64,000 bases of DNA, from the NCBI GenBank assembly GCA_018267275.1, contig JAFDYV010000008.1, positions 143,951 to 207,950 of the forward strand. Reading direction: 5' to 3'. How positions within the stretch are numbered: position 1 is the first letter of the stretch; each line of letters starts with the position of its first letter. Shown here in pieces: positions 40,640 through 49,333 of this stretch. This stretch comes from Bacteroidota bacterium (lineage in GTDB: Bacteria; Bacteroidota; Bacteroidia; Cytophagales; Cyclobacteriaceae). Under the pieces are notes generated by a model. It searched no databases. It had not been told where the DNA came from and saw only the letters and a program-made list of their open reading frames with translations. Both the position numbers and the translations under genes were made by a program.

Positions 40640-41149
40640 ATGAAACAGATTGTTTTTTTGATCTTACTGGCAACTTCGCAGCTATTTTCCCAAAAGCTAA
40701 TTAATTCAACCGATTCCTTCGTCATTCAGGGTGAGGTGGTCTCCGCGAAAACAGTAAAGTTGACCGAACTGAAAAACTGGAAATCGCATGATGTTGGTGA
40801 TGTGGTAATCACTAATCATACGGGAGAAAAAAGGGGAGAGGCAAAGCAACTAAAAGGTGTATTGCTGCGCGATATCTTGCAATCTGTTGAGATCAAATCA
40901 GAGAGCCCTAAGCAATTGAGCGAATTTTACTTTGTATGTAACGCCAGCGATGGATACAAAGTCGTTTTTTCTTGGAACGAAATCTTTAACACCAAGGTGG
41001 GTGATTCCGTCTACATCATTACCTCAAAAGAGCGTAAGCCTGCTGCCGAACTTCCGGAATCGGTTTTATTGTTGTCTCCGAATGACTTTAAAACAGGACG
41101 AAGACATGTGAAGTCTTTGCAGTCGATTGAAGTGAAGCGTGCGTTGTAA
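40640..41149 (+). CDS. Exported protein with sulfite-oxidase (PF00174-type) fold
   Basis: A 169-residue protein with signal peptide (MKQIVFLILLATSQLFSQ). The body resembles the Moco-binding domain of sulfite-oxidase family proteins: VSAKTVKLTELKNW, VVITNHTGEKRGEAKQLKGV, LLRDILQSVEI, FYFVCNASDGYKVVFSWNEIF and VLLLSPNDFKTGRRHVKSL. The place where the molybdenum-binding cysteine usually sits (in the ...x-G-E-x segment at about 59-66) has none, so it may bind no metal. It starts four bases after moaA, with a GGAGG-like sequence in front, and precedes the TauE/SafE gene. Function uncertain. Confidence 0.72.
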   Translation: MKQIVFLILLATSQLFSQKLINSTDSFVIQGEVVSAKTVKLTELKNWKSHDVGDVVITNHTGEKRGEAKQLKGVLLRDILQSVEIKSESPKQLSEFYFVCNASDGYKVVFSWNEIFNTKVGDSVYIITSKERKPAAELPESVLLLSPNDFKTGRRHVKSLQSIEVKRAL

Positions 41150-41161
41150 CTGAATGGCTGA

Positions 41162-41911
41162 ATGGAGTTTTATGTGTTAGCATTTTGTTTTTTTGTCATT
41201 GCCCTTGTCTACGCGTCCGTTGGGTTTGGTGGGGGAAGCAGTTATTTGGCGTTATTGGCACAGCCATTTTTTCATTTGCTGCCTGACACCATTCGCCCCA
41301 CTGCGCTACTATGCAATGTTGTTGTGGTAACGGGCGGCACGATCATATTCTACAAGCAAAACAAAATTGATTGGAAAAAAATCTGGCCCTTCTTGGCTGC
41401 GAGTGTGCCGCTGGCATTGGTAGGTGGCATGTGGAAACTCAATCAGCAATCTTTTTTTCTGTTACTTGCCGTTACCCTAATTATTGCATCGGTGTTACTT
41501 TGGATTCAACCCCAATCGATGAAAGGTGAAAACAAATGGCTACAACGGTTAGATTCTAAGATTGCTCTTGGGGGTGGCATTGGTTTTTTGTCCGGGTTAG
41601 TCAGCATTGGCGGAGGAATTTTTCTTTCGCCCATTTTGCACCTTACCAACTGGGCCGAAGCTCAACGAATATCTGCTTTGGCCAGCGTGTTTATTTTGGT
41701 GAACTCAATCAGCGGACTAATGGGTCAGTTTTTAGGCAAAGGCATAAGCATAGAGCCAAGTTTCATTTTGCCCTTGTTGGTAGCTGTTTTGATTGGTGGT
41801 CAAATAGGCTCACGCCTGGGTGCCATACGACTTAACCCGCTTTACATTAAGAGGATTACGGCTGTTTTGATTTTGGTTGCTGCGTTGAACATATTGAGAG
41901 ATCATTTGTGA
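41162..41911 (+). CDS. TSUP/TauE-SafE family sulfite exporter-like permease
   Basis: A 249-residue integral membrane protein, seven or eight helices, with two GGG motifs: YASVGFGGGSSYLALLA near 18-34 and LGGGIGFLSGLVSIGGGIFLSP near 134-155, characteristic of the TSUP family that exports sulfite, sulfoacetate or related anions. Next to a sulfite-oxidase-fold protein and a DsrE-like protein, a role in sulfur anion handling is a reasonable inference. It starts 12 bases after the preceding gene. Confidence 0.88.
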   Translation: MEFYVLAFCFFVIALVYASVGFGGGSSYLALLAQPFFHLLPDTIRPTALLCNVVVVTGGTIIFYKQNKIDWKKIWPFLAASVPLALVGGMWKLNQQSFFLLLAVTLIIASVLLWIQPQSMKGENKWLQRLDSKIALGGGIGFLSGLVSIGGGIFLSPILHLTNWAEAQRISALASVFILVNSISGLMGQFLGKGISIEPSFILPLLVAVLIGGQIGSRLGAIRLNPLYIKRITAVLILVAALNILRDHL

Positions 41912-42002
41912 AAACGAGATAGGGGTAAGGATGGGACGTTAATAAGGTCAATGGTATACATACAATCGACCGCTCGAGATTGACAAAAAAAATACGGTTA
42001 AT

Positions 42003-42536
42003 ATGAAATTTGCGCTAGTAGTATCAGCTGCTTTTCTAACGATAGCAAGCTATGCCCAGACCCGTGTCTTCCCAGCCGTACAACGCTATGGCGGGATCTT
42101 TGAAATCCCGTATGCGGTGGAAAAACCCGACCCTAAAATGAAATACAACATAGTGGTAGAAGTAGAGCGCGAGAGCGAGAAACCTGACTCGCTCAGTTGG
42201 GCGTTGAACAATGTTGCTCGTTTGGTCAATTTGCACGTGATGGGTGGTGTGCCGAAAGAAAACTTAGATGTGGTAATCGTGTTGCACGGAGGTGCTACCT
42301 ACATTACCATGAATAACGATCAGTATCAAAAAAAATATAAAAAAGACAATCCCAACCTTGAGCTCTTCCAGGAACTTTCAAAAGCGGGAGTAAAGATTTT
42401 TGTTTGCGGTCAATCACTAATTAATCGTAAAGTCGACCGTGCCAAAATGGTGCCCGAGGTGAAGATTGCAACTTCTATGTTGACCACGCTTACCACTTAC
42501 CAATTGAAAGGGTACGCACTGCTGAAATTTAATTAA
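42003..42536 (+). CDS. DsrE/DsrF-like family protein, exported
   Basis: A 177-residue protein with signal peptide (MKFALVVSAAFLTIASYAQ). The rest is a DsrE-like alpha/beta domain: YNIVVEVERESEKPDSLSWA, ALNNVARLVNLHVMGGV, DVVIVLHGGATYITMNNDQ, FQELSKAGVKIFVCGQSL and a C-terminal helix. It belongs to the branch with an INTRACELLULAR-sulfur-trafficking fold but exported, frequent in Bacteroidota. One cysteine (in FVCGQS) is at the position that could be reactive. Its stop overlaps the stop of the convergent SnoaL-like gene by four bases (TTAA). Confidence 0.82.
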   Translation: MKFALVVSAAFLTIASYAQTRVFPAVQRYGGIFEIPYAVEKPDPKMKYNIVVEVERESEKPDSLSWALNNVARLVNLHVMGGVPKENLDVVIVLHGGATYITMNNDQYQKKYKKDNPNLELFQELSKAGVKIFVCGQSLINRKVDRAKMVPEVKIATSMLTTLTTYQLKGYALLKFN

Positions 42537-42967
42537 GAAGTATGATCATACACGACCACCCATTTTTCCTTTTTCTTTCGAAAGAGTAATGTAAAAGTAC
42601 CGCTGGGGTTGTCTGACTTTCGTTGCAAAAAGTACTTACCCGTCACCAAACAAGCATCTGAACTCACAAATTGCATCTTGAGTATGTCAAAGCGTAACTT
42701 TCCCATGGCCTCTTGGGTAGGGTAGCTGCGCTTATAACGTGCCAAGGTGCTGTCCCACCCATACGTGATTTTTGAACCTACAAACATCATCGAGTCAGAT
42801 TTCCAGTAGCCCTGCATAAACCCTTCGATGTCGAATGCATTCCAGTCGTTTACCTGCTGCGCCAGCACCGATCGGATGGCGTTGCTTTCCGCTAATTGAT
42901 CAAATTTTTTCTGAGCATTTGCAGTTGTAAGAAAAAGGATAAATGCAATTGTAAAAGTAGATTTCAT
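42533..42967 (-). CDS. Exported SnoaL/DUF4440-like protein
   Basis: A 144-residue protein with signal peptide (MKSTFTIAFILFLTTANAQ). The rest resembles NTF2-like DUF4440: IRSVLAQQVNDWNAFDIEGFMQG, WKSDSMMFVGSKITYGWDST, YKRSYPTQEAMGKLRFDI, VTGKYFLQRKSDNPSGTFTL and WVVVYDHTS. The fold carries many unrelated activities or none. It converges on the DsrE-like gene and is divergent from YfhO. Confidence 0.85.
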   Translation of the reverse strand: MKSTFTIAFILFLTTANAQKKFDQLAESNAIRSVLAQQVNDWNAFDIEGFMQGYWKSDSMMFVGSKITYGWDSTLARYKRSYPTQEAMGKLRFDILKMQFVSSDACLVTGKYFLQRKSDNPSGTFTLLFRKKKEKWVVVYDHTS

Positions 42968-43088
42968 ATGACTATCGTTTTGAGCTTTGAGTAACCTTGT
43001 TTCAACTTTACGACTTCGCGTCTTTGCGAGAAATTATATTCCAATAACCAATTCAAATTTGCACATTTGTGGTTTATTAAAAGTTATC

Positions 43089-45539
43089 ATGCGCAAAATA
43101 AAGTTTTCAGACGCCCTCCCACACTTGATTGCAGTTGTTGCTTTTCTGCTGGTTACTGTGTTTTTCTTCAGTCCGGTTTTCTTCGAAAGCAAAGCCATTC
43201 AACAAGCAGATATCCAACAATTTCAAGGCGGTAGCAAAACGATCACGGACTACCGCAATCAAACAGGCGAAGAAGCGCTGTGGGCACCTTCTATGTTCAG
43301 CGGTATGCCTGCCTATTTAGTGAGCTTGCGTTGGAGTGATGGCCCCGTAGTGTGGACCAAGAAAGTGATGAGCCTTTTCTTGCCACACCCTGTTAACAAT
43401 ATTTTTCTCGCCTTCCTTTGTTATTATATCTTGCTATTGAGTTTCCGCGTTCGGCCGTACTTAGCAATTGCGGGTGCACTTGCTTTTGGCCTCTCGTCAT
43501 ACATGATCATCGGGCTTTCCGCAGGGCACAACGCGCGCATTGGCGCCATTGCGTTTGTCCCGTTGGTGCTGGCGGGCATCCACCTGACCTTCTCAAATAG
43601 GAAGTGGTTGGGATTTGGTTTAACTGCCATGGCCATGGCGCTGCACTTGCGTGAAAACCATTTGCAAATCACCTATTATATGGCTTTGATCGTGGCAGTG
43701 TACGGATTGGTGCAATTGATTTATGCGTGGAAGGAAAAAGAGGTGGCAGCATTTTTTAAGAACGTGGGTTTATTGATACCTGCGGGATTGATTGCTATTG
43801 GTACTTTTTTTGGGCAATTGTGGGCGATCAACGAATACACACGTTATTCCATTCGCGGTGCTTCAGAACTGGTTAAGCCAGGGGTTCCGAACATCGATTC
43901 AAAGGGGTTGAGCCGCGACTACGCTTTTCAATACAAATATGGAATTTGGGAGTCCCTCAGCTTAGTGGTTCCAGATTTTTATGGAGGCACCAGCACAAAA
44001 GCCTTTGTGCAAGACGAAAGCAGCGCGAGTTACAAAGCACTAGTGTCCAACTCGCGTAGCAACGAAGAAGCAAACCAGTTGGCAGGGTTTTCGGCTCATT
44101 ATTGGGGACCGCAGGGTTCTACCATAGGAGCCTATTATGCCGGTGCGATAATTGTGTTTCTGTTTGTACTGGGATTTTTGCTCGTGGAGAATAAGTACTT
44201 GTGGTGGCTGCTTCCACTTGCAGTGCTAAGTTTGATGTTGAGTTGGGGTAGCGATTTTTCGGCATTCAACTATTTTATGTTTGATTACTTTCCCGGTTAT
44301 AACAAGTTTCGCTCGCAAAGCTTCGCGCTCGTAATCATCTTGTTGGTGATGCCATTGATTGGTATGATGGGGCTTGAGAAATTCATCACCGAAGGAGCTA
44401 CTGCGGAAAACAAAAAGAAATTGTTGATCGCTTTTGGCATTGTGGGTGGCTTTTGCTTGGCATTAATTCTGTTTGCCGGGTTTGGTAGTTATATGGGCGA
44501 AGGGGATGATCAGTTGCCGGTGTGGTTTAAAAAAGCTTTGATGGACGATCGAGCCTCGTTACTCCGCGCGGATGCTTTCCGTTCGTTGGCATTTATCGCT
44601 GGTATTTTTATCATGTTATACCTCAACGTGTTCAAGAAGATTTCACCCAACGGATTTTTTGCTTTATTGATTTTCATGACCATGATAGACGTGGCCGTGG
44701 TGGATCGTAGGTACTTTACAAAAGAGAATTTCCAGCGAAAACGTGATAACTCCACTTTTGTGGCGAATGCAGCTGACGAGACAATCTTGAAAGACAAGAG
44801 CCACTATCGCGTCTTCAATATACAAAGCACATTTACCGAAGCGCGCACTTCTTACTTCCACTATTCTTTGGGCGGCTATCATGGCGCAAAACTGCGCAGG
44901 TATCAAGACTTGTACGATTCATGCATTGTGCGCGAACGCCAGCAATTGTTCGTAGATGCACAGCAGGGGCAAATCAACTTTTCGAAATACGGTGTGCTGA
45001 ACATGCTTAACACAAAATATGTCGTGTACGGGGAAGAAGCCAACAACGTAATTCCAAACACGAGTGCCAATGGCCCAGCGTGGTTTGTGAGCCAGGTAGC
45101 ACTTGTAAACTCACCGAACGAAGAGATAAAGAAGTTACGCGAAATTGACACGCGGGCTACAGCTGTGGTCGATCAATCAAAAAACAAACTCGCCAATACT
45201 TCTTTGCTGTTCGATTCTCTTGCAACGGTTTTGTTAGCAGAATTCAAACCGAGCTATGTTAAATATCAGTCTCAATCAACGCAAAATGGTTTGGCTGTTT
45301 TCTCTGAAATTTATTATCCCAAAGGCTGGAAAGCATTCATTGATGGAAAAGAGTCACCGATTATACGCGCCAACTATGTTTTGAGAGCGTTAGAAGTACC
45401 CGCAGGCAACCATACCATCGAATTTAAGTTCGAACCAGAGCCCTATGTAATCGGGAACAAAGTAACGCTGGCCTCAAGCTGGGTTGTGCTTTTGGTAATG
45501 TTAAGTTGTGCCGGAATGACTATTAAGAAGTCGGAATGA
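43089..45539 (+). CDS. YfhO family membrane protein
   Basis: An 816-residue integral membrane protein with around 12 hydrophobic helices in the first two thirds (LIAVVAFLLVTVFFFSPVFF, FLAFLCYYILLLSFRV, GLSSYMIIGLSAGHNARIGA) and a C-terminal extracytoplasmic region (about 600-790) before a final helix, the layout of YfhO/GT-C-fold proteins linked to glycosylation of envelope polymers. GMPAYLVSLRW and SAGHNARIGAIAFVP are well conserved in Bacteroidota. The frame opens at 42987, but the ATG at 43089 gives a normal N terminus (MRKIKFSDALPHLIAVV). Role in lipid-linked sugar transfer is by analogy. Confidence 0.87.
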   Translation: MRKIKFSDALPHLIAVVAFLLVTVFFFSPVFFESKAIQQADIQQFQGGSKTITDYRNQTGEEALWAPSMFSGMPAYLVSLRWSDGPVVWTKKVMSLFLPHPVNNIFLAFLCYYILLLSFRVRPYLAIAGALAFGLSSYMIIGLSAGHNARIGAIAFVPLVLAGIHLTFSNRKWLGFGLTAMAMALHLRENHLQITYYMALIVAVYGLVQLIYAWKEKEVAAFFKNVGLLIPAGLIAIGTFFGQLWAINEYTRYSIRGASELVKPGVPNIDSKGLSRDYAFQYKYGIWESLSLVVPDFYGGTSTKAFVQDESSASYKALVSNSRSNEEANQLAGFSAHYWGPQGSTIGAYYAGAIIVFLFVLGFLLVENKYLWWLLPLAVLSLMLSWGSDFSAFNYFMFDYFPGYNKFRSQSFALVIILLVMPLIGMMGLEKFITEGATAENKKKLLIAFGIVGGFCLALILFAGFGSYMGEGDDQLPVWFKKALMDDRASLLRADAFRSLAFIAGIFIMLYLNVFKKISPNGFFALLIFMTMIDVAVVDRRYFTKENFQRKRDNSTFVANAADETILKDKSHYRVFNIQSTFTEARTSYFHYSLGGYHGAKLRRYQDLYDSCIVRERQQLFVDAQQGQINFSKYGVLNMLNTKYVVYGEEANNVIPNTSANGPAWFVSQVALVNSPNEEIKKLREIDTRATAVVDQSKNKLANTSLLFDSLATVLLAEFKPSYVKYQSQSTQNGLAVFSEIYYPKGWKAFIDGKESPIIRANYVLRALEVPAGNHTIEFKFEPEPYVIGNKVTLASSWVVLLVMLSCAGMTIKKSE

Positions 45540-45543
45540 TTTT

Positions 45544-46095
45544 TTAGAATAGTTCCTTGAGTGCGAAATCGAGACCCTCAACCACGGTTGATTTTACGGT
45601 CCCATCCCCTGAAAGGAATAGAACCGGAACGTCCTCACCGTGTTGGGGAGTGTAGATTTCGATTGTTTCATTGGCGGGGTCAACGATCCAATATTCACGT
45701 ACCCCAAATTCCAGGTATTTCTTCTTTTTTTGATTTCTATCCGTATAGCTGTTGGAAGGCGAAATAATTTCTACAACTAAGTCTACAGGGCCTTCAATCC
45801 CTCGTTCAGTTATCGAAGAAATATTGCTTGGTGACAAATAAACGAGGTCGGGTTGGAAGACGTTTCTCAAGTCGATATATAAGTCAATGGGGGAATAGAA
45901 CAGCTCACCTTTTCCATTGGTAATTTTGTCGATTATTTTAAAGATTCTTCTCGACACCTTCTGGTGATTGGGTTTAGGTGCGGGGCTCATAATTAATTCT
46001 CCATCGATTAGTTGACAAGGTGTTTTAACTTCCCCCAAAAGTAGGTAGTCATCAACTGTCCAGTTCTTGGTTCGATCGATTGTAAGGGTGCTCAT
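45544..46095 (-). CDS. Uma2-family (DUF820) PD-(D/E)xK protein
   Basis: A 183-residue protein of the Uma2 family with a restriction-endonuclease-like core: QLIDGELIMSPAPKPNHQKV, VFQPDLVYLSPSN, GPVDLVVEIISPSNSYTDRNQK and YLEFGVREYWIVDPANETIE. The D of QPDLVY, E of VVEI and the later positions form the metal site. Such proteins are abundant in cyanobacteria and Bacteroidota; their function is not known, and mobile-element or defence roles are only suspected. It is separated by four bases from the stop of the YfhO gene. Confidence 0.9.
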   Translation of the reverse strand: MSTLTIDRTKNWTVDDYLLLGEVKTPCQLIDGELIMSPAPKPNHQKVSRRIFKIIDKITNGKGELFYSPIDLYIDLRNVFQPDLVYLSPSNISSITERGIEGPVDLVVEIISPSNSYTDRNQKKKKYLEFGVREYWIVDPANETIEIYTPQHGEDVPVLFLSGDGTVKSTVVEGLDFALKELF

Positions 46096-46115
46096 CTTAA
46101 TTCAAAGATAGCAAA

Positions 46116-48590
46116 TTATTCATCCTTCAACACCTCCACGGGATTGAGCGTGGCCGCCTTGATGGAGTGATAACTGGTGATCGCTAAAGCAATCAATAGA
46201 GTTCCCATTCCTGCAAAGACGTAAATGTAAGGCGATGGTGAAATGTGATAGGTAAAACCCTGCAACCACTTCGTCATTAGCCAGTAGGAGAGTGGCGCGC
46301 CAATGATAAAGGCGATAATGATAAGTTTCGTGAAGCCTGTGGATATCAGAATCAAAATGTCTTTTGCAGAAGCGCCCGAGACCTTTCGAATACCAATTTC
46401 TTTGGTACGCTGTTCTAGCGTATAAACAATCATTCCTAGTAAACCTAAGGCTGCGATAATAATGGCGAGAGTGGCCAGCACCGTTAATGTTTTGCCAAAA
46501 TTTCGTTCTGCTTTAAAAGTATTGGCAAAAGCCTGATCAACGAATGAATAGTCAAAAGCAACATCACCTGCTTTTTCTTTCCACAAAGCGGCTAGAGAAG
46601 CAAGTGATTTTTTCCAAGCTGTTCTGTTTTGCCCTTCCATACGAAGCACAACATACTGCTTATCGCCCATGCCAAACACGTTCGTGTTTTTTATGTGAAA
46701 AATCCCCATAGGCTCAATAGGGTTGCCCAACGACCAATAATGATAGTCTTCCACTACGCCAATCACTTCAAAGCGCACTTCTCCTCCAGGGCTTTCTATT
46801 TTCTTGCCAACCACTGATGCGTTCACTTCCCAACCGATTTTTTTGATGGCTGCTTCGTTCAGGATTACGCGGTTGTGGTCACCGGGTGTACCCAGCGAAA
46901 AATTCCTTCCATATTTTAACTTGATCCCGAGCGTTGTTAGGTATCGCTCATCGCCAGAAGTGAAATTGAGTGGAAACGTGTTCGCTCCCATGCCTTCAGC
47001 GCTGAACTTGTCTCCGCCAAATGTGTTAGGTGGCACCGAAGTACAAAGCGAAGCACTTAACACGCCCGGCACGTTAAAGGCAGAGTTGACAGCACCTTCT
47101 CCATCATTCAGTCGCTCAGCGTGGCTGAGTACGACCAGATTTTCACGATCAAACCCTAAATCTTTTTCACCAACAAATGTTAATTGCTGAAAAACTACGG
47201 CTGTACAAATAATGAGTGCAATGGATACGGTAAACTGGAAAATCACTAGTCCGTTTCGAAAAGACTTTCCTTCTTTTCCCGTTTTCAATTTTCCTTTCAT
47301 GGCTTCAACCGGATGGTAAGCGCTGAGGAAAATTGCCGGGTAACTGCCGGACAGCAGGCTCATGCCCAAAGCGAGCGAGAGTAAAGCAATGATCAATTGC
47401 GGATCGTGCAATAAATTGATTTGTAGTTCGCGGCCTACCAATAGATTAAAAGCAGGCAATAAAATCTGGATCAAAGCCAATGCAATCAACATGGCAATCG
47501 CACAAAAAATGAATGCTTCTATGAAATATCCGATGCCTAATTCTACTTTACCTAATCCCAATATTTTTCTAACGCTTGCATCTTTGATTCTCTTGGTAAA
47601 TTGAGCCGTAGACAAATTCATAAAGTTGACACAAGACAGAAGAATGATAAAAACGGCCGCACCCATCAGAGAGTAAATGATCGTTAGATTGCCATCATTG
47701 ATCAGCCGGTTGTAAACAACCTTAGCTGGTAAGTGAATAGCCGTGATTGGCTGTAGAAACAACTCCCAATTTTTTCCAGATTTAACGTAGTCGTCAAACG
47801 ACATGTTCATTGTCCGCTGTAGGGTGGCCTCTGCATGTTTGCGTGGGATAGTTGCCAATTTTGTTTTTACAGCTTCCAGATTAGCATTCTCCTCTAGCAA
47901 TATGAAAGTTTCCAATTGCGTCCATATCCAACTCCAGTACATCCTTTTTACCTGTGGGAAACTATTCATTGATATCAGCATGTCAAATTGCAAATAGGTA
48001 TTGGTGGGTAGGTCTTTGGCAACGCCTGTCACTTCATAGGTCCTCTGATTCTCGCCTGCGCCCATCAATATCAATTTACCCATGGGCTCTTCGCCACCAA
48101 AGTACTTCTTAGCAGTTGCTTCGGTGAGCACAATTGTGTTGGCTTGCTGCAGTGCGGACACTCCATCGCCCTTCACCAAAGGGAAGTTGAACATTTTGAA
48201 GAAGTTGGAATCGGCAGCAAGTATGTCAGTCTGCTCAAAAGAAATGACTTCATTTTTTTGGTTGGTATAGGAAACCAAAAAATCCCCGGGCGTGTGAATA
48301 CTGGTAATTAACTTTACTTCAGGTATTTCTTCTTTTACTGCGTAGGCCACGCCCGGACCTGTAGACGCAAATTCATTGTCGCTGCTCTCGCCCCAAATAA
48401 AGGTTTGATTGACGCGATAAATATGGTCTGCGTGGGGATGGAATCGATCGTAGCTAAACTCGTGCCTCGCATAAAGATAGATCAGTAGCGAACTGGCAAC
48501 ACCCACGGTAAGCCCCAGGACGTTGATAAATGTAAAAAGCTTTTGTCTTTGCAGGTTTCGAACGAAGTGGGTGAGGTAGTGCCTAATCAT
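46116..48590 (-). CDS. FtsX/MacB-type ABC transporter permease
   Basis: An 824-residue permease with the duplicated Bacteroidota layout: an N-terminal helix (RQKLFTFINVLGLTVGVASS), periplasmic MacB_PCD-like core, FtsX three-helix unit at about 300-400, a second periplasmic domain, and a C-terminal FtsX unit near 690-815 ending in SIKAATLNPVEVLKDE. EQRTKEIGIRKVSGAS and DASVRKILGLGKVE are the characteristic coupling segments. No ATPase gene is adjacent, so it probably works with one encoded elsewhere, in export of peptides, lipoproteins or antibiotics. No neighbour shares its operon apart from the Uma2 gene downstream. Confidence 0.92.
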   Translation of the reverse strand: MIRHYLTHFVRNLQRQKLFTFINVLGLTVGVASSLLIYLYARHEFSYDRFHPHADHIYRVNQTFIWGESSDNEFASTGPGVAYAVKEEIPEVKLITSIHTPGDFLVSYTNQKNEVISFEQTDILAADSNFFKMFNFPLVKGDGVSALQQANTIVLTEATAKKYFGGEEPMGKLILMGAGENQRTYEVTGVAKDLPTNTYLQFDMLISMNSFPQVKRMYWSWIWTQLETFILLEENANLEAVKTKLATIPRKHAEATLQRTMNMSFDDYVKSGKNWELFLQPITAIHLPAKVVYNRLINDGNLTIIYSLMGAAVFIILLSCVNFMNLSTAQFTKRIKDASVRKILGLGKVELGIGYFIEAFIFCAIAMLIALALIQILLPAFNLLVGRELQINLLHDPQLIIALLSLALGMSLLSGSYPAIFLSAYHPVEAMKGKLKTGKEGKSFRNGLVIFQFTVSIALIICTAVVFQQLTFVGEKDLGFDRENLVVLSHAERLNDGEGAVNSAFNVPGVLSASLCTSVPPNTFGGDKFSAEGMGANTFPLNFTSGDERYLTTLGIKLKYGRNFSLGTPGDHNRVILNEAAIKKIGWEVNASVVGKKIESPGGEVRFEVIGVVEDYHYWSLGNPIEPMGIFHIKNTNVFGMGDKQYVVLRMEGQNRTAWKKSLASLAALWKEKAGDVAFDYSFVDQAFANTFKAERNFGKTLTVLATLAIIIAALGLLGMIVYTLEQRTKEIGIRKVSGASAKDILILISTGFTKLIIIAFIIGAPLSYWLMTKWLQGFTYHISPSPYIYVFAGMGTLLIALAITSYHSIKAATLNPVEVLKDE

Positions 48591-48881
48591 GGGTTCGGTT
48601 TTGCAGATTGGTTTGCAAGCATTATACCAATGCGAATCTTTTGTGAATTAGGGGTTTTTGCATGAGTTATTGTGCGGTGACGCAATCTTTCGTCCGTTTT
48701 TGGAACACTTGCTGATTTGTCTTTTAATCTTTGGGGTTTAAGGGGTGGTCTCGATTATTAAGCGTATATTACACTTGTTCGCTGAATGATTCGATGCCGG
48801 CTCCAAAATTCTGTGAGAGTTGGGTTAATCGCCTAAAAACTAATTGTTCATCCAGTTTAAGAATAACTTAACACTAATGCT
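48591..48881. other. Gene-free stretch of about 290 bases
   Basis: I see no open frame, terminator or repeat that can be supported; composition is similar to neighbouring intergenic DNA. Confidence 0.4.
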
Positions 48882-49073
48882 ATGCGTGATACAATTATCA
48901 ATGATAACCTTTTTGCGGAAGGCCGCACCGTTCGGGTTGCTAGCCAACCTGATCGCATCTGGAAAATCGATAAATACCTCAATCGCATTTACTATTGCAC
49001 GCCAGTAGATGACCCAACCCACGAGCAGCGAGCTTTTTTTGAACGCGAATTAATCCTTCTGGAAAGCAAATGA
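48882..49073 (+). CDS. Small hypothetical protein (63 aa)
   Basis: A 63-codon frame with ATG start and good charge balance: NDNLFAEGRTVRVASQPDRI, WKIDKYLNRIYYCTPVDDPT and EQRAFFERELILLESK. No signal peptide or helix. Not recognised. It stands alone, 290 bases after the permease gene's start and 260 bases before galK; no promoter box with good match was found. Coding potential is moderate. Confidence 0.5.
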   Translation: MRDTIINDNLFAEGRTVRVASQPDRIWKIDKYLNRIYYCTPVDDPTHEQRAFFERELILLESK

Positions 49074-49333
49074 TCTTAAGCCTTAAACGATTTTATGGAA
49101 TTGGCATCGTACCCTTGCAAGATATTCTAGATAACATTTATAAGCTTTTATCTCACGCTACCGGAAATGGCTATCAATACAGTCACATACGATAAAGGTT
49201 TAAAGGTGGTGTTGCCTCTTTCTTGAAGGCACAAAATACGGATGGTCAGTATGAAAACAAACGGAACTGTGTTGTGTGGCAGTTTGCTTTATAATCGCTA
49301 AAACCGCTATCTTGGCTCTCTTACACTTGTTTC

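Noticed and set aside
42987..43088. N-terminal extension of the YfhO protein
   Set aside because: The extension has no family similarity; ATG at 43089 begins the conserved membrane protein.
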